Source: Oscillospiraceae bacterium
GTDB lineage: Bacteria; Bacillota; Clostridia; Oscillospirales; Oscillospiraceae
Assembly (NCBI GenBank): GCA_017406005.1
Contig: JAFQZI010000137.1
Span: 29,068-93,067 of the forward strand
Length of the DNA stretch: 64,000 nucleotides
Direction: 5' to 3'
Part shown: piece by piece, positions 42,641 to 49,667 of the stretch
How the letters are laid out: the number at the start of each line of letters is the position of its first letter
How positions within the stretch are numbered: position 1 is the stretch's first letter
The notes under the pieces: model-generated
Told to the model about the DNA's origin: nothing
What the model saw: the letters and a program-made list of their open reading frames with translations, nothing else
The model's database searches: none
Translations under genes and position numbers: made by a program

Positions 42641-43672
42641 TTATTTCTTCAGAACCCGTTTATAATTCCTGCCGATATGATCCCAAAGAGCCAGGGCATC
42701 TTTTGCTGCGACCACTGTCCCGTAACCTCCGCGATAGGTCCAGGTAGCGAGCCGGTCAACGCCCATCTCTTCATACAGATCCACAACATGATCAATCTGG
42801 CTGAAATCGGCAGGGCGGTTATTATAACCCATAAGCCAGCGTTCTGATTCTTTTCCGTATTTTTTTGCCATTCTGACACAGCGTTCTGTCACATCCCGGA
42901 AGAAACTCTCCGGAAGCGTCCAGTTGATGATCGTGGTTGAAAATACATCAAAATACGGGCAGGCTGCGACCATATCCCAATTGTCGTATCCTCTGAGCTC
43001 TGTCACATAGTAGGTCTGTAGTGTTGCATGGACGCAGCATGTGATCTCCAGCTTCGGGTTGTACTCCTTTAACGCTTTGGACACCATTGTCAGGGTTTCA
43101 AGGGCTTCTCTCCAGCGGAATTGCTTCACGTCGTCATTCATGAATTTCGGCATTTCATAGCCGTAATACGCTTCAAATTTTCTCATGCACTCCGGGCAGC
43201 GGCAAGCCCAGTCATCCCCGGCACCACCGGTGATAGAGGCATAAGATTTTGGATAGGCATAATGAGGCTCATCCCAGAAGAAGCCGTCAACTTCGGTTTC
43301 TCTTGCAAGCTTCAGACAACGAGCCATGAAATAGTCGCGAAAAGAATTTGTGTTAAAACACGCTGCCGGGAGGACCTCCCCGGTATAGGCAGAGACCTGT
43401 CGATGGTGTATGTTGTTCTGGAGAAACAGAGAGACGTTTTCTCCGCCGAAATACTTCCCGATTCCCCAGGTGTCCGCAATGACGCGAAGCCCTAATTCAT
43501 GGGCTTTTTTTACGATGGCATTGATGTTGGGAAACCAGAAGTCCATATCGAATTCTGTCAGGGCAAGGATCACCGTATCGCAGCCATGCTCGATCATTTC
43601 TTTAAAGTCAGCTTCCGCGTGTTCGACATAGTTCATGCCGTAATAGCTGACTGCGGTGTGTTTAATCGCCAT
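42641..43672 (-). CDS. Putative TIM-barrel glycoside hydrolase-like protein
   Basis: This 343-residue soluble protein has barrel-like strands (DTVILALTEFDMDFWFPN, GLRVIADTWGIGKYFG). A likely acidic active site lies in DGFFWDEPHYAY, and the cysteine-containing segment WACRCPECMRKFEAYYG resembles the Cys cluster seen in GH42 and related hydrolases. Tryptophan/tyrosine-rich loops would fit a sugar cleft. I cannot assign a family. It starts at ATG 43672 with GGAGAAG and follows the SIS gene by 14 nt in the glycan operon. Probably a cytoplasmic glycosidase. Confidence 0.6.
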   Translation of the reverse strand: MAIKHTAVSYYGMNYVEHAEADFKEMIEHGCDTVILALTEFDMDFWFPNINAIVKKAHELGLRVIADTWGIGKYFGGENVSLFLQNNIHHRQVSAYTGEVLPAACFNTNSFRDYFMARCLKLARETEVDGFFWDEPHYAYPKSYASITGGAGDDWACRCPECMRKFEAYYGYEMPKFMNDDVKQFRWREALETLTMVSKALKEYNPKLEITCCVHATLQTYYVTELRGYDNWDMVAACPYFDVFSTTIINWTLPESFFRDVTERCVRMAKKYGKESERWLMGYNNRPADFSQIDHVVDLYEEMGVDRLATWTYRGGYGTVVAAKDALALWDHIGRNYKRVLKK

Positions 43673-43686
43673 TTCTTCTCCTTAAA

Positions 43687-44442
43687 TCAGAGCATTTTCA
43701 CTCTGGGGCTGTATTTTTTCAGATTCTTTGCATTGAATTCGTCTCCGCCCGGGACGTTAGCGCTTCTCCAGAATGGCGGTTCAATGCCCATTTCGAGACA
43801 GGCTTTTGCACATTCAATTTCAAGCCGATGCACGATATAAAAATCCGTCATGTTGGATATTGGACCGATTGGGGTATCAAATCCTTCCAGATTAATCACA
43901 GTGTCTCCGAACGGATTATAGTCGTCGATGCATACATCCGCAAAATCAAAGAGGTTTTTACGGGAAGAATGCCTCAATTCATAATCCTTCGGAACCTTTT
44001 CCTGCCAGTCGGAAGAAGAAACGGCTATTATTTTTACACCCCGCTCTTTTGCTTCCATTGCAGCATCGATGGTTGCCGCATTTGTTCCGATGTTGTGATA
44101 AATGATTAGGACATCACCTTCCTGCAGGTTATAGTAGTCCATGATTGCCCGCCCATAGTTTTCACAACGCTCCAGCGCAAGATACTTTTGAGCCTGATTG
44201 AATACGGATAGTCCGGTTTCCATACATGGATTGATGTTGCACAATCCCCCTGCCCGGAAAAACATCTCTCCGACAGGGAGTGTTGTGTGGCCACCGCCAC
44301 CATATACATTGATCAAACGGTCTTCTTTAACAGCTTCTGCCATTAACTGACCTGCAGCTTTCATGTTTTCGTACTGTTCTTCTTCAATTCTGGTGATTAA
44401 ATCTACAACTTGTCCGTAATATCCGTTTGAGTTGTCTCTCAT
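43687..44442 (-). CDS. SIS-domain sugar isomerase-like protein, first gene of the glycan operon
   Basis: The 251-residue protein has one SIS domain, with NVYGGGGHTTLPVGEMFFRAGGL near residue 45 and IIYHNIGTNAATIDAAMEAKERG as the phosphosugar-type loop. It is a paralogue of the SIS protein at 46457 (shared FxRAGGL, DVCIDxxxPxGD and SGNIPGG/SANVPGG segments). Members bind phosphorylated amino sugars as isomerases, deaminases or regulators. It starts at ATG 44442 with GGGAGGA and leads the leftward operon through the ABC importer genes. Confidence 0.82.
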   Translation of the reverse strand: MRDNSNGYYGQVVDLITRIEEEQYENMKAAGQLMAEAVKEDRLINVYGGGGHTTLPVGEMFFRAGGLCNINPCMETGLSVFNQAQKYLALERCENYGRAIMDYYNLQEGDVLIIYHNIGTNAATIDAAMEAKERGVKIIAVSSSDWQEKVPKDYELRHSSRKNLFDFADVCIDDYNPFGDTVINLEGFDTPIGPISNMTDFYIVHRLEIECAKACLEMGIEPPFWRSANVPGGDEFNAKNLKKYSPRVKML

Positions 44443-44482
44443 ATGATTTCCTCCCTTTTGATTATTTGTATGATAATCTATT

Positions 44483-44515
44483 ATAATAGTTTGACAGTTT
44501 TCCGGTCGAAGTCAA
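44483..44515 (-). promoter_or_regulatory. Predicted promoter of the leftward glycan operon
   Basis: On the minus strand TTGACT (44515-44510) is followed by AACTAT at 18 nt or TATTAT at 21 nt. The poor -10/spacer combination suggests dependence on an activator. Confidence 0.45.
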
Positions 44516-44519
44516 CAAT

Positions 44520-44534
44520 TTTCTTATTATGAAA
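44520..44534. promoter_or_regulatory. Operator of the glycan operon
   Basis: TTTCTTATTATGAAA equals the consensus I derived from the eight window copies. It lies 4 bp upstream of the leftward TTGACT box. Confidence 0.72.
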
Positions 44535-44701
44535 AATCCGTTTTTGACCTTTTTCTGGTCCGTTTTTCTTTATTTATACAGATTACTTTTCCTTTTTAGC
44601 AGGATTCGTCACTATGCACAAAAAACAGCCTTCATTTTTGTTGATTTTGACAATTGTATTTTCCCGGGAAAACAGTATATTTTTACCTGCTAAAATCCTT
44701 T

Positions 44702-44716
44702 TTTCGTATTATGAAA
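44702..44716. promoter_or_regulatory. Operator upstream of iclR copy 2
   Basis: TTTCGTATTATGAAA, 14 of 15 consensus positions, lies 60 nt upstream of the iclR start. The TATTAT within it could be the -10 of the iclR promoter (TTTACC 19 nt upstream), so bound protein would repress. Confidence 0.65.
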
Positions 44717-44775
44717 AACCATCTCCGGACGGAAATGGTTTTTTGACTCTTTTTTGCTATTTCAGGGGAAAATTT

Positions 44776-45525
44776 ATGGTTAATTCAGTAAAAAAGGCAA
44801 CAGATATTTTGCAAATCCTCTCGAATAACCCAGGAACCTGTCTCACGTTGGGTTCTATCTCACAATTATCCGGCATCAACGAATCTACTTGCGCACATAT
44901 TGTGAATTCTCTTTGCGAAACTTTTTTTATTGAAAGAGTTTCCAGAAAAGAAGGTTACCGGCTTGGCCCCTGGGCCTATATGCTGTCCAGGAAAGAGCGG
45001 TACCAGGAAGCGCTGATCAAGATTTCGGAACCGATCCTGACCTGGCTGCATGAACAGCTAAATGTGACCGTGTTTCTCGATGTTATCTGCAACGGAAGAA
45101 AGTTTGTGCTTTTCTATATTGACGATGAACACAGACTTCTGAACAGCGGAGACAGCATTATTCAGGGAAAAATGGAAACGACAGCTTCCGGCTTGCTTCA
45201 TATGGCCTATATGGATAAAGAAGATCTTCGCAAGGTTCTCTCCAGAGAGATAAATTGTTCCGATACGGCACAGACCGTTCTGCCCTACTCGGATCTTGAC
45301 TTGACCCTGTTAAAAATCAGGAGCACAGGCTATATCCATGTAGAAAACAACATTCTCCATGAACAGTCTTTTGCATTCAAAGTCTCGGACGGATTTCGGA
45401 ATATCGCTGCCATCGGAGTCGTTTATTCCAATGCGATTGAAAATCCGGAATTTCACAAAAAAGTGATGAAACTCGGAAAGCAGGCCAGTGCCGAGATCAG
45501 CAGAAGATTGCCATTTGCAAGATAA
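44776..45525 (+). CDS. IclR-family regulator, copy 2
   Basis: The 249-residue IclR-type regulator has an N-terminal helix-turn-helix (TLGSISQLSGINESTCAHIV) and an IclR effector domain. It is clearly paralogous to the regulator at 30068, including an identical 14-residue stretch ERVSRKEGYRLGPW. The start is ATG 44776 with AGGGGAAA upstream; the open frame extends to 44614, but that part covers the operator and promoter region. It is divergent from the SIS/GH20/ABC operon. Along with copy 1 it is the best candidate for binding the eight TTTC-N7-GAAA sites. Confidence 0.93.
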   Translation: MVNSVKKATDILQILSNNPGTCLTLGSISQLSGINESTCAHIVNSLCETFFIERVSRKEGYRLGPWAYMLSRKERYQEALIKISEPILTWLHEQLNVTVFLDVICNGRKFVLFYIDDEHRLLNSGDSIIQGKMETTASGLLHMAYMDKEDLRKVLSREINCSDTAQTVLPYSDLDLTLLKIRSTGYIHVENNILHEQSFAFKVSDGFRNIAAIGVVYSNAIENPEFHKKVMKLGKQASAEISRRLPFAR

Positions 45526-45552
45526 TATTACCTATACTGCCGTTAACTTAAT

Positions 45553-45608
45553 AAAAAAACAGACCGGACTGTGAAATGACCCATACAGTCATTACAGAGT
45601 CCGGTCTG
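45553..45608 (-). terminator. Nested hairpin terminator between iclR copy 2 and the PfkB gene
   Basis: An 11-bp stem (45560-45570 with 45598-45608, arm CAGACCGGACT) encloses a smaller AATGAC/GTCATT stem. On the minus strand it is followed by seven T. The design resembles the nested hairpin at 8014-8080. Confidence 0.75.
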
Positions 45609-45617
45609 AGGAGAAGC

Positions 45618-46460
45618 CTATTCCAGCATATATCGATACGGTAAAGAGGGCATTACAAATGCCTGTTCCACACTCTTTGCCGCTGCTTTCTGTGCGAACC
45701 GGGCTGCTTCCAGCAAATCTTTCCCTTCTCCGATTGCAACAGCAAGGGCGGCGGTAAAGCAATCTCCCGCACCTGTTGTGTCTTTAGCAGTCACCTTCAC
45801 AGCAGGAAGATATGTTTCGACACCCCTGTCTTTTACCAGAGCACCTTTACTCCCGAGCGTAATTACTTCCCGGTCTGTTTCTGTACCGATCATTTTTGAT
45901 TCGCTCTCATTAGGCGTGATGCAGAAGAAATGGTTTATAAACTCTTTGCTGCAGAGATGCGCCGGAGCGGGATTCAGGATCAGTTTTACCCCATGTTTTT
46001 CCGCGAGGACAATAGCTGCTTCATTGGCGGCAGAAGGAACCTCAAAATTCAAAAGAACGATGTCACTTTTCTCAAATACAGGCTCCAGCGAGGATACAAA
46101 ATCTGCAGAGAGTAGATCTGCCGCACCGCGAAAAACAGTGACCTGGTTTTCTCCGTTTTCATCCGTAAGGATAGAAGCAAAAGCTGTTGCGTCTTTCACG
46201 ATTTGAATATGCGGGGCAATTCCTTCTTCAAGAAGAAACTCACTGCATGCTTTCCCATCTTCATCCTCTCCACAAGCGGCGATAAAGTGTACTTCCGCTC
46301 CCAGCCTTGCGGCAGCAACCGCCTGATTGTATCCTTTTCCTCCCGGTTCAATATGGATTGCAGAGGCATGCAGGGTTTCGCCGGGATGATGGAAATGATT
46401 CACCTGCAGGAAAACAGATCTCCCACACAAACCGAGTATAGTAATGACAGGGCGTTTCAT
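45618..46460 (-). CDS. PfkB-family sugar kinase (ribokinase-like)
   Basis: This 280-residue kinase has the ribokinase signatures HIEPGGKGYNQAVAAARLG near residue 36 and TTGAGDCFTAALAVAIGEG near the C-terminus, with the catalytic Asp in GAGD. Inner motifs ILNPAPAH and TPNESE match ribokinase. It overlaps the upstream SIS gene by ATGA, so the kinase and SIS protein are made together. The substrate is likely a sugar or amino sugar released by the neighbouring glycosidases, not proven to be ribose. Confidence 0.88.
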   Translation of the reverse strand: MKRPVITILGLCGRSVFLQVNHFHHPGETLHASAIHIEPGGKGYNQAVAAARLGAEVHFIAACGEDEDGKACSEFLLEEGIAPHIQIVKDATAFASILTDENGENQVTVFRGAADLLSADFVSSLEPVFEKSDIVLLNFEVPSAANEAAIVLAEKHGVKLILNPAPAHLCSKEFINHFFCITPNESESKMIGTETDREVITLGSKGALVKDRGVETYLPAVKVTAKDTTGAGDCFTAALAVAIGEGKDLLEAARFAQKAAAKSVEQAFVMPSLPYRYMLE

Positions 46461-47188
46461 AGACAATGTATCCTTTTCTGGTATCGTTCAATGAGGGATT
46501 GATTATACTCTGCGCCTCCGGGAATATTCCCGCTCAGATAGACTGGGACGTTAAGCCCTTCTTTTAAAGCGAATTCCGTTCCTTCCGCCAGGATGCTGTT
46601 TATGATATAGGTGGAGGCTACAGTAGAAACAGGTGTCATTTTTACCGGAAGGCCTTCCGGCTGAAGGCAGGCATCTCCGTGAGGCACAGCATTGTCAATA
46701 CACACATCGCACACATCCTGCAGATGTTTGCCAACAGCATTATGAGGAGCCTGAGAAAGATAATGATCCGATGCAATGCCGACGACAGGAATACCCCGTT
46801 CCCGAACTGCAGAGGCAAATTCTACAGGAACCGCATTGATGCCGGAAGAGGAAACACAAATCAACATATCTTTCCCGGTGAGATTCTCAGCCTGAGAAAT
46901 GTTCCTGTAATATCCGTCCTTCTTCTCAAGCCTGCTGCTTTCGGAAGCACTTTGATGCAGCATGAGCGGCTCATTAAAAACAGGTGCAACACAAGCAAGG
47001 CCACCGGCCCGGTAAAAGGTTTCCTCTGCAAGCATGTGGGAGTGCCCGCATCCGAAGACGTAAATAAGCCCATCGTTTTGTATGACGTTTTTTACGAATC
47101 CTGCAGCAAGAAGGATTTTGTCCCGCTGTGTGCTGCGAATTCGTTCAATAGTTGCTGTCAGAACAGCGGCATAATCATCCAGTAGCAT
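46457..47188 (-). CDS. SIS-domain protein of the UPF0309 type
   Basis: The 243-residue protein has the UPF0309 features IRSTQRDKILLAA, YVFGCGHSHMLAEETFYRAGGL and ICVSSSGINAVPVEFASAVRERG. SIS domains bind phosphosugars, and this subfamily has no firmly established reaction. It is a diverged copy of the SIS protein at 43687. It is coupled to a PfkB kinase and has its own promoter with a regulon operator 4 bp from the -35. The pair may phosphorylate and isomerise an amino sugar. Confidence 0.85.
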   Translation of the reverse strand: MLLDDYAAVLTATIERIRSTQRDKILLAAGFVKNVIQNDGLIYVFGCGHSHMLAEETFYRAGGLACVAPVFNEPLMLHQSASESSRLEKKDGYYRNISQAENLTGKDMLICVSSSGINAVPVEFASAVRERGIPVVGIASDHYLSQAPHNAVGKHLQDVCDVCIDNAVPHGDACLQPEGLPVKMTPVSTVASTYIINSILAEGTEFALKEGLNVPVYLSGNIPGGAEYNQSLIERYQKRIHCL

Positions 47189-47242
47189 AGTGTGCCCTTT
47201 CCGTCAGTGAGTTTTCGACTATATCTTTAGCGTTCTATAAAT

Positions 47243-47271
47243 ATAATGTGTGCCTTGCTGAAAAAAGTCAA
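47243..47271 (-). promoter_or_regulatory. Predicted promoter of the SIS-PfkB operon
   Basis: On the minus strand TTGACT (47271-47266), a 17-nt spacer and CATTAT (47248-47243). An alternative TTATAT lies at 19 nt. Confidence 0.5.
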
Positions 47272-47275
47272 TCAA

Positions 47276-47290
47276 TTTCTTGTCAGGAAA
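47276..47290. promoter_or_regulatory. Operator of the SIS-PfkB operon
   Basis: TTTCTTGTCAGGAAA matches 12 of 15 consensus positions and lies 4 bp upstream of the leftward TTGACT box. Confidence 0.55.
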
Positions 47291-47331
47291 AGCATTTTTC
47301 AGGATAGAAAATCAGATTACTGTTTTTTGCT

Positions 47332-47346
47332 TTTCGGAATATGAAA
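47332..47346. promoter_or_regulatory. Operator of the lactate operon
   Basis: TTTCGGAATATGAAA matches 12 of 15 consensus positions and ends exactly 4 bp before TTGACA at 47351. Confidence 0.6.
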
Positions 47347-47350
47347 ACTA

Positions 47351-47379
47351 TTGACAGAACGCAATATTCCGGAAATAAT
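47351..47379 (+). promoter_or_regulatory. Predicted promoter for glcD-etfB-etfA-larA
   Basis: TTGACA (47351-47356), a 17-nt spacer and AATAAT (47374-47379), 45 nt upstream of the glcD start. Confidence 0.65.
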
Positions 47380-47423
47380 ATATCATATATTGGCAAACAG
47401 ATAAAAATATAAGGGAGGGTATT

Positions 47424-48869
47424 ATGGCAAAGTATAACAGACTGACGCCGGAAGCCGCGGAGCTCTTGCAGGCAATTGTGGGAAAACAGCGGTTTTCTGC
47501 AGGTGACGGCGTCAAACCGGATTATGCGCATGACGAAATGCCGATCTACGGCAGATATCTGCCGGAGGCAGTTTGTCTTGCAGAAACAACAGAAGAAATA
47601 GCGGCTATTATGAAGGTCTGCAATGAGAGGAAGATCCCCGTTACCGTGAGAGGAGCGGGCACCGGGCTCGTAGGAGGGTGCGTTCCGGTACATGGCGGAA
47701 TTGTTGTTTCCACGGAGAGAATGAACCGGATCTTAGAGTACGACATGAGAAACCTCTGCGTCAAGATCCAGCCGGGTGTGCTTTTGTGCGATCTTGCTGC
47801 GGACGCGCTTGCGCACGGTGTGATGTATCCCCCCGATCCCGGCGAAAAGACGGCGACGGTCGGCGGAAATGTCAGCACCAATGCAGGAGGGATGAAAGCG
47901 GTCAAGTACGGCGTCACAAGGGATTATGTGATGGCAATGACAGTCGTTCTCCCGAACGGTGAAATCATCAAGCTCGGAAAAAGCGTCTGCAAGACCTCTT
48001 CCGGCTACAGCCTTCTCCACCTGATGATCGGGTCCGAAGGAACACTCGGCATCATCACGGAGCTCACGCTGAAGCTGATTCCGAAACCGGAAAAAGATGT
48101 GACACTTATGCTTCCTTTCCAGGATATTGCGACGGCGATTGCGGCTGTCCCGGCTATCAAGCTTGCCAATCTGGATCCGCAGTCGATCGAATTTGCAGAG
48201 CGTGATGTTATTGATTCTTCGGCTGAATTTACGGGCAACCATATCTTCCCGACTGTTGTCAACGGGAAAGAAGCCGGTGCCTATATTCTGGTAACACTTG
48301 TCGGGAACAATGAGCAGGAACTCCTACCGAAAATGGACCGCCTTGGGGAAGTGGCCGAAAAAGCCGGGGCGTATGATACGCTTGTAATCTGGACGGATAC
48401 GCTGAAAAAAGACGTCTGGGCAGCCAGAAGCGCTTTCCTGACGGTCATTGAGGCACAGTCGAAGCTTCTGGATGAGATGGATGTTGTGGTGCCGGTGGAT
48501 AAAATTGCGCCTTTCCTTGTCTATGTGCATGAAGAAGCAGACAAACAGGGGGTCTATATCAAGTCCTTCGGACATGCGGGAGATGGAAATCTGCACATTT
48601 ACTGCTGTTCCAACGATCTGGAAGAAGACGAGTTCAAACGGCGCGTCAAAAAACTGATGGATGCCAGCTATGCCAAGTGCACCGAGTTTGAAGGACAGGT
48701 TTCCGGTGAGCATGCCATCGGCCATGCGAAGAAACAGTATCTCCGCGAATCGGTCGGAGAAACGGCATACGGTTTGATGGGACAGATTAAGATGGTATTT
48801 GACCCGTATGAAATTCTGAATCCCGGAAAAGTCTGCCACGACCTGGAAGGGGGTGCAGAAGCATGCTGA
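47424..48869 (+). CDS. FAD-linked lactate/glycolate dehydrogenase (GlcD family), EtfAB-linked
   Basis: This 481-residue flavoprotein oxidises a 2-hydroxy acid, most likely lactate, to the keto acid. The FAD-binding half shows VTVRGAGTGLVGGCVPVHGG and DPGEKTATVGGNVSTNAGG. The C-terminal half ends with GEHAIGHAKKQYL and ILNPGKVCHD. The co-operonic EtfB and EtfA make it equivalent to the electron-confurcating lactate dehydrogenase complex of Acetobacterium woodii, in which NAD reduction by lactate is driven by ferredoxin. LarA downstream lets both lactate isomers be used. A lactate permease is not seen here. Confidence 0.9.
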   Translation: MAKYNRLTPEAAELLQAIVGKQRFSAGDGVKPDYAHDEMPIYGRYLPEAVCLAETTEEIAAIMKVCNERKIPVTVRGAGTGLVGGCVPVHGGIVVSTERMNRILEYDMRNLCVKIQPGVLLCDLAADALAHGVMYPPDPGEKTATVGGNVSTNAGGMKAVKYGVTRDYVMAMTVVLPNGEIIKLGKSVCKTSSGYSLLHLMIGSEGTLGIITELTLKLIPKPEKDVTLMLPFQDIATAIAAVPAIKLANLDPQSIEFAERDVIDSSAEFTGNHIFPTVVNGKEAGAYILVTLVGNNEQELLPKMDRLGEVAEKAGAYDTLVIWTDTLKKDVWAARSAFLTVIEAQSKLLDEMDVVVPVDKIAPFLVYVHEEADKQGVYIKSFGHAGDGNLHIYCCSNDLEEDEFKRRVKKLMDASYAKCTEFEGQVSGEHAIGHAKKQYLRESVGETAYGLMGQIKMVFDPYEILNPGKVCHDLEGGAEAC

Positions 48870-49657
48870 ATATTCTGTGCTGTGTAAAACAGGTTCCCGA
48901 TGTGAATCTGGTTAAAATCGATCCCGAAACCGGAAGCCTGATCCGGCAGGGAGTTCCTTCCATTCTGAACCCGTTGGATGCCAATGCTCTGGAAGCAGCA
49001 GTAATGACAAAAGAGCGGTACGGAGGGGAAGTCACCTGCATCACGATGGGCCCTGATATGGCTGAAGAAGCTCTGCGGGAATGCCTGGCAGCAGGTGCTG
49101 ACAAGGCAGTCATTCTCTCGGACAGAGCGTTCGCCAATGCCGACACGCTGGCGACCAGCTATGTCATTACCTCTGCTGCAAACCAGCTGGGGCAGTTTGA
49201 TCTCATTTTCTGCGGGAAGGAGTCTCTTGACGGGGCTACCGGGCAAATGGCCAGCCAGCTCGCCGAACGTTTTGATGCCAGCCTGCTCAGCGGTGTGCTG
49301 ACCGTGTGCAAAGTCGATGAAAACGGAAAGACCGTAATCGTTGAGCGGGAACTGGAAACCGGTGTTGAGAAAACACAGGCAACCCTCCCCGCCCTTATCA
49401 CGGTGGAAAAGACGAATTACCATCCCCGTATCCCAAATCTGAAGAGCTGGAAAGCTTCCCGGACAGCAGAGATCGTTCGGTATAATTCCAGAACGATTCC
49501 GGACCTCGACCCTGCACAGATCGGTGATCCGGGCTCCCCCACGAAAGTGCCGAGAACTTATCCTCCCGAAGTCGGAGAAACCGGAATGATCCTTCAGGAA
49601 GGCAGCCCCGAAAAAGATGTGGACAAACTCCTTTCCCTTCTGGAAGGCGTAATTTGA
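48863..49657 (+). CDS. etfB: EtfB, electron transfer flavoprotein beta subunit
   Basis: The 264-residue ETF beta subunit shows NILCCVKQVPDVNLVKID at its N-terminus and GKESLDGATGQMASQLAE in the nucleotide-binding domain. It overlaps glcD by 7 nt. In bifurcating ETFs the beta subunit binds an extra FAD near NADH. With GlcD and EtfA it should form the lactate-oxidising complex. Confidence 0.94.
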   Translation: MLNILCCVKQVPDVNLVKIDPETGSLIRQGVPSILNPLDANALEAAVMTKERYGGEVTCITMGPDMAEEALRECLAAGADKAVILSDRAFANADTLATSYVITSAANQLGQFDLIFCGKESLDGATGQMASQLAERFDASLLSGVLTVCKVDENGKTVIVERELETGVEKTQATLPALITVEKTNYHPRIPNLKSWKASRTAEIVRYNSRTIPDLDPAQIGDPGSPTKVPRTYPPEVGETGMILQEGSPEKDVDKLLSLLEGVI

Positions 49658-49667
49658 GGAGGGCGAC

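Larger units (their letters stand above)
44443..44775. other. Divergent regulatory region between the glycan operon and iclR copy 2
   Basis: This 333-nt region has no credible gene. It contains two regulon operators (44520-44534 and 44702-44716), a 14-bp perfect palindrome TTTTCCCGGGAAAA (44659-44672), a leftward TTGACT box at 44515-44510 and a rightward TTGACA at 44491-44496. Confidence 0.65.

Noticed and set aside
44614-44775. Upstream extension of iclR copy 2 by 54 codons
   Set aside because: ATG 44776 has a good ribosome binding site and aligns with the paralogue start, and the extension covers an operator and promoter.
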